Below are positions 44,747 to 52,924 of a stretch of 64,000 nt of DNA, one piece after another (the stretch's first letter is position 1; each line of letters begins with the position of its first letter). The translations under genes and the position numbers were made by a program. The DNA comes from JACKII01 sp965222315 (lineage in GTDB: Bacteria; Pseudomonadota; Alphaproteobacteria; Bin95), in NCBI GenBank assembly GCA_965222315.1, contig OZ244951.1, positions 5,084,001 to 5,148,000 of the forward strand, written 5' to 3'. The notes beneath the pieces were generated by a model. It had not been told where the DNA came from. It worked only from the letters and a program-made list of their open reading frames with translations, and did no database searches.

Positions 44747-44931
44747 GCTTGCAAACGCCGCTTGAGAAGTTTTTACTCTGCACTAGTTTCGCGGTGTCGT
44801 AGCGCGCGAGGTGTTTTGCACTTCCGCTTAACGAACCGGTAACGATAAATTGCAACAGTGCCCGGAGGCGGTTTCATCGTGAAGCTGCAGGGCCCAATGA
44901 ATGGAGATGCCTCATAGCACGAGGATCGAAT

Positions 44932-45450
44932 ATGGCGCCGCCGGTTAAGGACGGGCCGAAAACAAACAACGACATCATGGCGCGCTTGGTCCGCCTGGTC
45001 GGTGCCGATGGAGAAATGCTCGGCGTTTACAAACTGGACGACGCACTTCGCGAAGCGGAGCGGGCTGGGCTCGACTTGGTCGAGGTATCGCCGAACGCAG
45101 AGCCGCCTGTGTGCAAAATTCTCGACTACGGCCGCTTTAAGTACGAGGCTCAGAAGAAAAAGAACGAGGCCCGGAAAAAGCAGAAGGTGATCGAGGTCAA
45201 AGAGATCAAATTTCGTCCGGCCATCGAGCAGCACGACTACGATGTTAAGATGAAAGCTGTGCGCAAATTCCTCGGCGAAGGGGACAAAGTGAAAATCACT
45301 TTGCGCTTCCGCGGCCGGGAAATGGCGCACCAGGATCTTGGCATGAAAGTTCTGGAGCGGGTGCGCGATGACCTCGGTGAAGAGGTCAAAATCGAACTCG
45401 CTCCTAAAATGGAAGGCCGCCAGATGATTATGGTGATGGCGCCGCGTTAA
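44932..45450 (+). CDS. infC: Translation initiation factor IF-3
   Basis: A 172-residue IF-3. The N-domain has NNDIMARLVRLVGADGEML and LDLVEVSPNAEPPVCKILDYG. A Lys-rich linker (KYEAQKKKNEARKKQK) leads to the C-domain KEIKFRPAIEQHDYDVKMK and KVKITLRFRGREMAH. It binds the 30S subunit and checks start-codon pairing. Here the start is ATG 44932, not the ATT or ATC used by infC in many bacteria. A strong terminator follows directly, so rpmI-rplT do not adjoin it. Confidence 0.96.
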   Translation: MAPPVKDGPKTNNDIMARLVRLVGADGEMLGVYKLDDALREAERAGLDLVEVSPNAEPPVCKILDYGRFKYEAQKKKNEARKKQKVIEVKEIKFRPAIEQHDYDVKMKAVRKFLGEGDKVKITLRFRGREMAHQDLGMKVLERVRDDLGEEVKIELAPKMEGRQMIMVMAPR

Positions 45451-45477
45451 CGCCCGCTGGCTTAACCACCAGATAGC

Positions 45478-45518
45478 GAAAGCCCCTGCAGCCAGTCGGT
45501 TGCAGGGGCTTTCTTTTT
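45478..45518 (+). terminator. Rho-independent terminator of infC
   Basis: GAAAGCCCCTGCA (45478-45490) pairs perfectly with TGCAGGGGCTTTC (45501-45513), loop of 10 nt, followed by TTTTT (45514-45518). It is a textbook intrinsic terminator. It also touches the stop codon of the convergent indolepyruvate oxidoreductase gene at 45517. Confidence 0.92.
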
Positions 45519-48500
45519 ACTCCGCGGCGAGTGCAGTCGCGGCCTGTGGGTTGTTGAAGTTCAACCACAACGCTTCTTCGTTGGCCTTTGCGTCCTCGAT
45601 ATGGCGCAGCTTCACATGACCGTAGCCTCGGATATGCTCCGGCATGCTGGCGATCTCAACGGCATAGCGATGGTTCTCGCGGGAGAGACCAGCCAGCAGC
45701 TTTTCTATCGAACTTTCATAGTCCGCGATCAACTGACGCTCCAGTCTGCGTTCTTCCGTCCGTCCGAAAATGTCGAGCGGCGTACCACGCAGGAACCGCA
45801 TCCGAGCCAGCCAGCCAAAGGCCTTCAGCATTTTCGGCCCGTAGGTTTTCTTCTGTGGCTCGCCGGTAACCGGGTCAATCTTCGACAATAGCGGCGGCGC
45901 CAGATTGAACTCCAACGCATAGTCGCCTTCAAACTGTGCCGCGACCCCCTCCAGGAACTCTGGACGGGAGTAAAGGCGCGCGACTTCGTACTCGTCCTTA
46001 TATGCCATGAGCTTGAAGTAGTACTTGGCGGCAGCCTTGGTGAGGTCATCATCCAGCCCTGCTGCCTGCTCGGCCGCCCGCACTTTGTCGACCAGCTTTG
46101 TGTAACGCTTGGCATATCCCGCGTTCTGGTAGTCGGTGAGGAACGCGACTCTTTTTGCCACAATTTCGTCCAGGGTCGTCGCAATTTCGGGCTCACCTGA
46201 CTCCTGACGATCGCCCAGCAGGTCCATGACCATGCCCAAATTGGCCGCCGCGGCACGGCCCCAGTTGAAAGATTTTTTGTTCGCCTCAATCGCGACTTCA
46301 TTCAGCTCAATTGCCCGCATGATCGAGTCGATGGACAGCGGAATCATCCCTTTCTGGAAAGCGAAGCCCATGATGAACATGTTCGTCGCAATGCTGTCGC
46401 CCATCAGACGGGTCGCGATGTCGGTGGCTTCCAGGAAGTCGACATCATCCTCACCGACAGCGCTGGTGATCCGGCCCTTAATCTCCTCAGTCGGAAACTG
46501 GAAGTCGGGGTTGCGGGTAAAATCGCCGGTAAAGGTGCGGTGACTATTCACCACTGCCTTGCTGCCGCGGGTCAGCTTCGAAACCGTCTCCGCCTGACCG
46601 GATACGACAAGGTCACAACCGATCAGCGCATTGGCCCCGCCGCTCGCGATCCGCACCGCGTGCAGATCTTCCGGCGTATTGCCGATGCGCAAATGGCTCC
46701 AGACCGCGCCGCCTTTCTGGGCAAGGCCGGTCATATCCATCGCAGTAGAGGCTTTGCCGTCCAGATGCGCTGCCATGGAAATTAGCGCGCCGATGGTGAT
46801 AACGCCCGTGCCGCCAATGCCGGTGATGATGATGCCGTAGGGCTCATCCAGCGCGGGGATATCCGGGACCGGGAGAAGATGCGGAGGCTCGGTGTCCGCA
46901 ACACCTTTCGACTTCCGCGGTTGGCCGCCTTTCACGGTGACGAACGACGGACAGAACCCCTTCAGGCAGGAGAAATCCTTGTTACAGGACGATTGGTCAA
47001 TCTTCCGCTTGCGGCCGAACTCCGTGTCCAGTGGCGTGACGGAAACACAGTTGGACTTTACCCCGCAATCGCCGCAGCCCTCGCAAACGGCTTCATTGAT
47101 GTAGACGCGCTTTTCCGGGTCCGGGAACGTGCCGCGTTTCCGCCGCCGCCGCTTCTCAGCGGCGCAAGTTTGCACGTAGACAATCGCGGTCACGCCCTCG
47201 ATATCGCGCAGTTCCCGTTGAACCTTATCGAGTTCGGCGCGCTCGTGGACTTTGGTGCCTGGTGGCCAGGAAGCGTTCTCCGGCAGGTCTTCTTTTTCAT
47301 CCGCGACGACAGTGACCCGCTTGACCCCTTCGGCCCAAACCTGATGGGCAAGGGAGACCGGGTCCAGCGGTCCGTCATGGGTCTGGCCGCCAGTCATCGC
47401 GACAGCGTCATTGTAGAGAATTTTGTAGGTGATGTTGGTGCCGGCGGCCACGGCGGCCCGGATCGCCAGCAAGCCCGAGTGGTAATAGGTGCCGTCACCC
47501 AGGTTCTGGAACAGGTGTTTGGTCTCGACAAACGGGGCCTGCCCGGTCCAGTTCGCGCCCTCAGCTCCCATATGCGTGAAGCCCAGCGTGTCTCGGTCCA
47601 TCCACATGGCCATGTAGTGGCAGCCGATCCCTGCCCCCGCACGGGAGCCTTCCGGTACCTTGGTCGACGTGTTGTGCGGGCAACCGGAACAGAAATAGGG
47701 TGTTCGGACCATGCTGGGCGGCTGGTTGCCGCCGGTGGCACTGGCGATAGCGTCCAGTTTGGCAATCCGCTCACCGATGCGGGCGCGGATTCCGCTCGGG
47801 ACGGCATCTGTATCCAGCAATTGGGCCACCACACGGGCGATCATGGCAGGCGTCAGTTCGCCGTTGGTCGGCAGCAACGGTGCGCCTTTCGCGTCCTTTT
47901 TGCCAATGATTTCGGTCCGCCGGTCCGCCTGCACACTGTAGAGCGCATCCTTTAGCTGCCATTCCATCAGGGAGCGCTTTTCTTCAACGACAAGCAGCGT
48001 CTCAAGACCGGAGGCAAAAGCCTTGGCCCCCTCCGTTTCGAGCGGCCAGGTCATCGCGACTTTGTAAATGCTAAGGCCGATCTCCGCAGCCATCGCCTCG
48101 TCGATGCCGAGTTCGTCCAGCGCCTGCCGTACATCCAGGTAGGATTTTCCAGTGGTGACGATGCCGATCCGCCGCCTTGGGCCGCTCCACGTAACCCGAT
48201 CCAGCCGGTTTGCGCGCGCATAGGCAAGCGCCGCCGGCAGCTTGTACTTGTGCAGCAACTCTTCGAGCGCCAGGAACTCCGCCACGATCAGCTTGGAGTT
48301 CAGGCCGCCTTCCGGCATTTCGAAGTCGGTCGGGATAATCGGCTGCACCCGGTCCGGGTCGATGTTGACGGTGGCGGCGCTATCGACTGTCTCGCCGATG
48401 CATTTGAAGCCTGCCCAGAGGCCGGAAAAGCGGCTCATGGCAAAGCCGTGCAGCCCCATATCCAGAAACTCCTGCACGCCTGAAGGCGCCAGGATTGGGA

Positions 48501-49029
48501 TGGACGCGTCGACGAAGGCAAACTCGCTCTGATGTGCGCTGGTTGACGACTTCGCCATATGGTCATCACCGGCAAGCGCCAGTACACCGCCATGCTGGAG
48601 CGTCCCGGCGGCGTTGGCGTGCTTGAAAGCGTCGCCGGAGCGGTCAACGCCGGGGCCTTTGCCGTACCAAATGCCAAAGACGCCGTCATACTTGCCATCG
48701 CCCCACAGCCCGGATTGCTGTGAGCCCCAAACGGCTGTAGCGGCCAGGTCTTCGTTGACGCCCGGACGGAAAAGGACGTGATGTTCCTTCAGGTGGCGTT
48801 GCGCGCGGGACAGTTGCTGGTCGTAACCCCCAAGCGGAGAGCCCCGGTAGCCCGTAATAAAGCCCGCAGTATTGAGGCCGGCTTGTACATCCCGGCGCCG
48901 TTGGTCGAGCGGTAAGCGCACCAGCGCTTGCGTACCTGTCATAAAGACATGGCCGCGTTCGGCGGTATATTTGTCGTCCAGGGAAACGTTGGATAGCTTG
49001 GTAGCAAGCCCGGCGCTGCCGTCTGCCAT
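45517..49029 (-). CDS. Indolepyruvate ferredoxin oxidoreductase, fused IorA-IorB type
   Basis: A 1170-residue single-chain 2-oxoacid oxidoreductase. The N-terminal TPP pyrimidine domain (about 30-250, GFITGYRGSPLGGYDQ) and the TPP-binding domain (about 430-640, FCSGCPHNTS, GAGIGCHYMAMWMD, NDAVAMTGGQTHDGP) are present. A cysteine cluster around residues 675-725 (CEGCGDCGVKSNC, CNKDFSC) should hold 4Fe-4S. A gamma domain follows (ITGIGGTGVITIGALI). It oxidises aryl-pyruvates to aryl-acyl-CoA with a low-potential acceptor. The fused form, about 1150-1180 residues, is common in Proteobacteria. It is divergent from an LLM gene. Confidence 0.93.
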   Translation of the reverse strand: MADGSAGLATKLSNVSLDDKYTAERGHVFMTGTQALVRLPLDQRRRDVQAGLNTAGFITGYRGSPLGGYDQQLSRAQRHLKEHHVLFRPGVNEDLAATAVWGSQQSGLWGDGKYDGVFGIWYGKGPGVDRSGDAFKHANAAGTLQHGGVLALAGDDHMAKSSTSAHQSEFAFVDASIPILAPSGVQEFLDMGLHGFAMSRFSGLWAGFKCIGETVDSAATVNIDPDRVQPIIPTDFEMPEGGLNSKLIVAEFLALEELLHKYKLPAALAYARANRLDRVTWSGPRRRIGIVTTGKSYLDVRQALDELGIDEAMAAEIGLSIYKVAMTWPLETEGAKAFASGLETLLVVEEKRSLMEWQLKDALYSVQADRRTEIIGKKDAKGAPLLPTNGELTPAMIARVVAQLLDTDAVPSGIRARIGERIAKLDAIASATGGNQPPSMVRTPYFCSGCPHNTSTKVPEGSRAGAGIGCHYMAMWMDRDTLGFTHMGAEGANWTGQAPFVETKHLFQNLGDGTYYHSGLLAIRAAVAAGTNITYKILYNDAVAMTGGQTHDGPLDPVSLAHQVWAEGVKRVTVVADEKEDLPENASWPPGTKVHERAELDKVQRELRDIEGVTAIVYVQTCAAEKRRRRKRGTFPDPEKRVYINEAVCEGCGDCGVKSNCVSVTPLDTEFGRKRKIDQSSCNKDFSCLKGFCPSFVTVKGGQPRKSKGVADTEPPHLLPVPDIPALDEPYGIIITGIGGTGVITIGALISMAAHLDGKASTAMDMTGLAQKGGAVWSHLRIGNTPEDLHAVRIASGGANALIGCDLVVSGQAETVSKLTRGSKAVVNSHRTFTGDFTRNPDFQFPTEEIKGRITSAVGEDDVDFLEATDIATRLMGDSIATNMFIMGFAFQKGMIPLSIDSIMRAIELNEVAIEANKKSFNWGRAAAANLGMVMDLLGDRQESGEPEIATTLDEIVAKRVAFLTDYQNAGYAKRYTKLVDKVRAAEQAAGLDDDLTKAAAKYYFKLMAYKDEYEVARLYSRPEFLEGVAAQFEGDYALEFNLAPPLLSKIDPVTGEPQKKTYGPKMLKAFGWLARMRFLRGTPLDIFGRTEERRLERQLIADYESSIEKLLAGLSRENHRYAVEIASMPEHIRGYGHVKLRHIEDAKANEEALWLNFNNPQAATALAAE

Positions 49030-49132
49030 AGCGAGTCTCTCATCTGGTTAGGGCTGAATTTGCCTTTCAGTATAGGCATGATGGCTGGTTGAGGGTACCG
49101 TTCATTCCAAATCAGTTTGAAGGAATGTCCTG

Positions 49133-50002
49133 ATGAAATTTGGATTGCGGTATTGTAATACCGGCAAGTACACAGAGATCTCAAACGCGGTCGAGTTGGT
49201 CCAGGCAGGAGAAGCTGCTGGCTTCGAAAGCGCGTGGACGGTTGAGCACACGATCATCCCGGAAGGGTATGAGTCTAGTTACCCCTATTCCGACTCCGGA
49301 AAGATGCCCGGCATCGACGGGCAGACAAACCTGCCGGACCCTATCATCTGGATGACCTACGTTGCGGCGGTAACGTCGAAGATCAAACTGGCGACCGGCA
49401 TTCTCATTCTCTCCCAACACTCCCCCGTGGTGTGTGCAAAGCAGGTGGCTTCGCTCGATGCGTTCAGCGGCGGACGTGTACTGCTTGGTATCGGCGTTGG
49501 GTGGCTCCGGGAGGAGTTTGACATTATCGGCGCGAATTTCGACGAGCGCGGGCCTCGCTGCGATGACTATATGAAGGCCATGCGCGCGCTTTGGCAGATG
49601 GACCGGCCGAGCTACGATGGTCAGTTCGTGAAATTCGACGGAGCCTATTGCCGGCCGAAGCCTGCCAATGGCACCGTCCCGCTGATCGTCGGCGGCCACT
49701 CGAAGGCCGCGGCCCGCCGTGCAGGCCGGCTCGGTGATGGCTTTTTCCCGGCGCGCGGCAACCCGCAAGAACTGTTCCAATTGGCTCGCGACACGGCGAA
49801 AGAACATGGCCGCGACCCCGACGAGATAGAGTTCACCACCAGCTTGCCGGATGATTTAGACGACATCCCGGCGTTGGCTGAGATGGGGGTCAAGCGGCTG
49901 TTGGTGCCGGTTACCGGAGCTGCGGGCCTGGCAGGACGCATTCGCGGCCCGGAGGATTTGGCAAATTGGAAAGACGTGATCGAGAAATACGCGGAAACCT
50001 AG
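49133..50002 (+). CDS. LLM-class flavin/F420-dependent oxidoreductase
   Basis: A 289-residue luciferase-like TIM barrel of the TIGR03619 type. The start is MKFGLRYCNTGKY; WTVEHTIIP corresponds to the conserved SEH/VDH motif, and ATGILILSQHSPVV, DAFSGGRVLLGIGVGW and REEFDIIGANFDERG match the enzyme at 1303. PLIVGGHSKAAARRAGRLGDG is the late conserved segment. Substrate unknown. It lies 103 bp from the divergent indolepyruvate oxidoreductase gene. Confidence 0.88.
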   Translation: MKFGLRYCNTGKYTEISNAVELVQAGEAAGFESAWTVEHTIIPEGYESSYPYSDSGKMPGIDGQTNLPDPIIWMTYVAAVTSKIKLATGILILSQHSPVVCAKQVASLDAFSGGRVLLGIGVGWLREEFDIIGANFDERGPRCDDYMKAMRALWQMDRPSYDGQFVKFDGAYCRPKPANGTVPLIVGGHSKAAARRAGRLGDGFFPARGNPQELFQLARDTAKEHGRDPDEIEFTTSLPDDLDDIPALAEMGVKRLLVPVTGAAGLAGRIRGPEDLANWKDVIEKYAET

Positions 50003-50086
50003 GTTCGACCATCGTATCGCTGCCTGGGTTGTGCAATCGCGCTATCTCCTGGGTTCACATCCCCTCATCGATTCGCGAGAGATCCT

Positions 50087-50326
50087 ATGTCTGAACAATT
50101 GCTTCATCTCGTCTTTGGCGGCCGGTTGGAAGACCCGCATAAACGGATCTTCCAGAATACGGAGGATTTAGACATCGTCGGTATCTTCCCGAGCTACGCT
50201 GAAGCCTACCGCGCATGGCGGGGGAAGGCGCAAAGCACGATCGACGATGCGGACGTTCGCTACTTCATTGTGCATGTCCATCGCCTGTTCGATCCGGATG
50301 AGGAATCGGGCGGGGGTAAAACTTAA
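50087..50326 (+). CDS. DUF4170-family protein
   Basis: A 79-residue protein matching the small alphaproteobacterial DUF4170 family: LLHLVFGGRLEDP, LDIVGIFPSYAEAYRAW, AQSTIDDADVRYFIVHVHRL. No catalytic residues are apparent. The gene starts 85 bp after an LLM gene and ends 9 bp before a 2OG-oxygenase gene, with which it is probably co-transcribed. Function unknown. Confidence 0.85.
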   Translation: MSEQLLHLVFGGRLEDPHKRIFQNTEDLDIVGIFPSYAEAYRAWRGKAQSTIDDADVRYFIVHVHRLFDPDEESGGGKT

Positions 50327-50335
50327 GGACCAGGG

Positions 50336-51037
50336 ATGGACAAAAAAGCCGACGGTCTGGACTGGATCGCAATTGCCGAAGCCATTGATAGGGATGGCTA
50401 TGCCGTGACGCCGCCTCTGCTGTCGGAGGTGGAATGTGCGGATCTGATCGCTGGATATAGTGACGACGGCCTTTTTCGGCGCCGCATTGTGATGGAGCGG
50501 CATGCTTTTGGGGCGGGCACTTATGCCTACTTCGCCGATCCCTTGCCGCCGCTGATAGCCTCTTTGAGAGACACTTTTTACCGGGGCCTTTCCCCGATTG
50601 CGAACGACGCAATGGAGAAAATGCGCTCGGCGGTTCGATACCCGGAAACGCATCAGGAATATCGCGCCCAATGCGCGGCCGCCGGACAAACGAAGCCGAC
50701 GCCGCTGCTGCTCCGATACGAAGCAGGCGGCTACAACCGCCTGCATCGCGATCTCTATGGCGAGCTGGCTTTTCCTTTCCAGGCGACAGCAATGCTAAGC
50801 GAGCCGGGCAAAGACTTCTCTGGCGGAGAGTTCATGCTGGTGGAAAACCGGCCGCGCCAGCAGGCTATCGGCGCTGCCGTGAACATTCCGCAGGGCGCAT
50901 TTATTCTATTTGCGACAAATGAACGGCCCGTTCTGGGCGCGCGCGGCTATATGAAAGCGAGCGTCCGCCATGGCGTCAGCAAGGTTCTGTCCGGGGAGCG
51001 TTACACCTTGGGGATCATCTTCCACGACGCGGCTTGA
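50336..51037 (+). CDS. 2-oxoglutarate/Fe(II)-dependent dioxygenase
   Basis: A 233-residue non-haem iron dioxygenase. The facial triad is visible: H137 and D139 in RLHRDLYG, and the distal H212 in VRHGVSKV. R222 in GERYTLGIIFHDA is the likely 2-oxoglutarate anchor. FSGGEFMLVE between them is the usual core strand. The family hydroxylates small molecules, proteins or nucleobases; this branch has no assigned substrate. It follows the DUF4170 gene and lies 22 bp from the convergent S24 regulator gene, at the edge of the phage-like region. Confidence 0.85.
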   Translation: MDKKADGLDWIAIAEAIDRDGYAVTPPLLSEVECADLIAGYSDDGLFRRRIVMERHAFGAGTYAYFADPLPPLIASLRDTFYRGLSPIANDAMEKMRSAVRYPETHQEYRAQCAAAGQTKPTPLLLRYEAGGYNRLHRDLYGELAFPFQATAMLSEPGKDFSGGEFMLVENRPRQQAIGAAVNIPQGAFILFATNERPVLGARGYMKASVRHGVSKVLSGERYTLGIIFHDAA

Positions 51038-51059
51038 CGCTAGCGAACCGCGCCGCCGT

Positions 51060-51689
51060 TTACTGGCTTGCCCAAAGGATGCGGGCGATCCATTCGACGC
51101 TCCCGGTTGGAAGGGTCGGGTTTTCGAAATCCGGATTGAGGCTGCGTAGCTCGATCCGTTGGGCAGTGCGGCGGACCAATTCCTTCGCCATAACCTCCCC
51201 CTCGCTGGTTTTGACGACGACCCTGTCGCCGCTGCGAATGTTTGCAACCGGCGAGACGATGATCCGGTCGCCATTCCGGTATAGCGGCTCCATTGAATCG
51301 CCGCTGACCATCAATGCATATGCATTTGGGTCGCCGATATCCGGAAAGACAATATCGTCCCAGCCGGAACCGGTTGGGTAGCCTGCGTCGTCGAAATAGC
51401 CGCTATCGCCGGCTTGCGCGAAGCCGATCACCGGAATTCGCTGTGTCACAGCAGCGGCCGTATTGGGCATTTCGTTCAGCAAGTCAGACAGGCTCGCACC
51501 GGTCGCCGCCAGGATTTTTGCGATGCTTTCGGTGCTCGGCCAGCGCAGCTTTCCGTCACGGGTCGCCCGTTTGCTCTTGTTAAATGTGGTCGCGTCCAGG
51601 CCCGCGCGTTTCGCCAACCCTGATGGGGACAGGTTGTGTTTTCGCGCCAGGCGGTCGATCGCTTCCCAAATATCAGCGTGCTTCAACAT
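51060..51689 (-). CDS. S24-family (CI/LexA-like) helix-turn-helix repressor
   Basis: About 209 residues from the ATG at 51689, with GAGG upstream; a TTG six codons earlier is less likely. An N-terminal helix-turn-helix (about 10-60, LSPSGLAKRAGLDATTFNKSK) is joined to a C-terminal S24 peptidase domain. The self-cleavage machinery is complete: scissile Ala93-Gly94 in FAQAGDSG, Ser132 in SGDSMEP, and Lys169 in VMAKEL. It should be inactivated by RecA-stimulated autocleavage during DNA damage. It is divergent from the phage-like operon, so it is the obvious candidate repressor. Similar regulators also occur as host genes. Confidence 0.88.
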   Translation of the reverse strand: MLKHADIWEAIDRLARKHNLSPSGLAKRAGLDATTFNKSKRATRDGKLRWPSTESIAKILAATGASLSDLLNEMPNTAAAVTQRIPVIGFAQAGDSGYFDDAGYPTGSGWDDIVFPDIGDPNAYALMVSGDSMEPLYRNGDRIIVSPVANIRSGDRVVVKTSEGEVMAKELVRRTAQRIELRSLNPDFENPTLPTGSVEWIARILWASQ

Positions 51690-51734
51690 TCTTGCCTCAA
51701 TCTTCAATTTGGGAACACAGTCTCATATTTTCGC

Positions 51735-51766
51735 TTGATATTCACTAGGAAAAAGTTCATATATCA
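51735..51766 (+). promoter_or_regulatory. Promoter/operator region between S24 repressor and phage-like operon
   Basis: A candidate rightward promoter: -35 TTGATA (51735-51740), 18-bp spacer, -10 ATATAT (51759-51764). Overlapping it is a dyad TGATAT (51736-51741) and ATATCA (51761-51766). The region is far more AT-rich than the flanks. Its place in the 108-bp divergent gap makes it the likely binding site of the S24 regulator. Confidence 0.5.
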
Positions 51767-51797
51767 CATCGTTCGCAGTTTTTGCAGGGAGTGTGGG

Positions 51798-52193
51798 ATG
51801 CCTGGAGCAGCGATTGATGCAGCATCTGCCTATACGGTGGATGGCGTGCCGTTTTCGACCCCGGATGAAGCGTGGATTTGGGCGGTGCAGGGGATGCACA
51901 ACCGGCTCGCGGGGGCCAATGTAAAGCCCGGAATGGCAACGACAGTAAGGCCTTGCGAGGCTTCTGATATTCTCGGTATTGCCGCAATGCTCGCGCATTC
52001 CGGGAACCTAAGGAACGCGGAGCAGCAAGTGCTGCTGTTGTATGCCCGGTATGGTGTTACGCCAATGGTTCTCGGGCCGGCGCACGATAAATCCATTGTG
52101 CATTGGCAAAGTGGCATCGACAAGCTAGCGCCGATTATGGAACAAAAAGGGATCATCTTTAAAGATCATGGTCCGTTCAGCGATGACGGTTAG
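51798..52193 (+). CDS. Conserved hypothetical protein at the head of the phage-like operon
   Basis: A 131-residue protein from the ATG at 51798 with GGGAG upstream; the frame opens earlier but overlaps the repressor gene. Features are AYTVDGVPFSTPDEAWIWAVQ, TTVRPCEASDILGIAAMLAHSG, and LYARYGVTPMVL with a C-terminal LAPIMEQKGII. It resembles small proteins found beside prophages in Rhodospirillales genomes. The helix pattern and first position after the repressor suggest a regulatory part, but no known DNA-binding motif is clear. Function unassigned. Confidence 0.7.
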   Translation: MPGAAIDAASAYTVDGVPFSTPDEAWIWAVQGMHNRLAGANVKPGMATTVRPCEASDILGIAAMLAHSGNLRNAEQQVLLLYARYGVTPMVLGPAHDKSIVHWQSGIDKLAPIMEQKGIIFKDHGPFSDDG

Positions 52194-52569
52194 GGCGATC
52201 GCCGTGTTCAGCGGCCAGACCGATTTTTGGTGGCAGCGGCTGTTGAGGCCGGGCTTCCGGCATTGTGGCGTGCTGGTGGAAGTCGGTGGGCAATGGGTCG
52301 TTCTGGAGCCGCTTGCGGTCTGTCTGGAAATCAGAGTTCTTCCGGCCGCCAGCCCCCCATCGCTGATCCGGATGCTGCGCCGCCGCGACCTCCTGGCAAT
52401 AGAGACGACCATAATATCGGATGGCGGTTCGGGGCTGTTTCCCCAGCCTTTCACCTGCGTTGAAGCGGTAAAGCGCGTCCTGGGTATCCGCTCGTTTTGG
52501 GTTCAAACGCCTTGGCAGCTCTATAAAAAAATCAATAATAGGAAAAAATACCTTGACCTGACTCGATAA
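52168..52569 (+). CDS. Phage-associated protein, possible permuted papain-fold (NlpC/P60-like) domain
   Basis: A 133-residue protein overlapping the previous gene by 26 bp. It has LLRPGFRHCGVLVEVGGQW (His near residue 32) followed 70 residues later by PFTCVEAVKRVLGI (Cys near residue 100). A His before a Cys on a helix start is the order seen in circularly permuted NlpC/P60-like folds. This could be a peptidoglycan or acyl-transfer enzyme; I cannot confirm the fold. The last 20 codons are unusually AT-rich. A promoter and terminator follow directly. Confidence 0.6.
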   Translation: MVRSAMTVRAIAVFSGQTDFWWQRLLRPGFRHCGVLVEVGGQWVVLEPLAVCLEIRVLPAASPPSLIRMLRRRDLLAIETTIISDGGSGLFPQPFTCVEAVKRVLGIRSFWVQTPWQLYKKINNRKKYLDLTR

Positions 52570-52591
52570 TAGGAATATATACAAGGTCAAG
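52552..52591 (+). promoter_or_regulatory. Strong sigma-70 promoter inside an 8-bp dyad, start of the virion operon
   Basis: -35 TTGACC (52553-52558), 17-bp spacer, -10 TATATA (52576-52581): a near-consensus promoter. It is bracketed by the inverted repeat CTTGACCT (52552-52559) and AGGTCAAG (52584-52591), which could be an operator. AATAATAGGAAAAA and GATAATAGGAATAT form an imperfect direct repeat around it. Transcription would begin about 6-9 nt before the terminator-like hairpin at 52594. Confidence 0.6.
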
Positions 52592-52593
52592 AC

Positions 52594-52631
52594 GGCCCCA
52601 GTGCGCCCAGCGCTTGGGGCCTTTTGATTTT
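52594..52631 (+). terminator. Intrinsic terminator (or attenuator) at the head of the virion operon
   Basis: GGCCCCA (52594-52600) pairs with TGGGGCC (52615-52621), with an inner GCG/CGC (52603-52605, 52611-52613), followed by TTTTGATTTT. It ends transcription from the upstream small genes. It also lies immediately downstream of the promoter at 52553, so virion transcripts would have to pass it. Confidence 0.75.
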
Positions 52632-52686
52632 CTGGAACACCGCTCTGCCGGGCTCAACAGCCTGGTACGCAGTGGAAGGAGGATGG

Positions 52687-52923
52687 ATGGGCGCCATCAT
52701 AAGTCCGTTGACCGGCAGCATTTCAGCTCCATTGCCGGCCCCGACCCCGATTGAGCCAGCGGTCGACCCAGCTGAAGCCGAGCGCGAAGCGACGGCGGCG
52801 GCGCGGCGTGCGTTCCTTGCCCGCCAGAAGAAAGGACGGCTCGGAACGATTGCCACCAGTGCGAGGGGCGTGCTGACCCCCGGTCAATTGGCGGTTGCGC
52901 GCCGTTCGCTTCTAGGAGAATAA
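52687..52923 (+). CDS. Small podoviral virion-operon protein
   Basis: A 78-residue protein from the ATG at 52687, with AAGGAGG 4 nt upstream. It has a Pro/Ala-rich N-terminus (PLPAPTPIEPAVDPAEAE) and a basic C-terminus with GRLGTIATSARGVLTPGQ and ARRSLLGE. This pattern is familiar from short proteins encoded just before the head-tail connector in podovirus-like prophages. Its role is not known. It ends 1 bp before the portal gene. Confidence 0.65.
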   Translation: MGAIISPLTGSISAPLPAPTPIEPAVDPAEAEREATAAARRAFLARQKKGRLGTIATSARGVLTPGQLAVARRSLLGE

Positions 52924-52924
52924 A

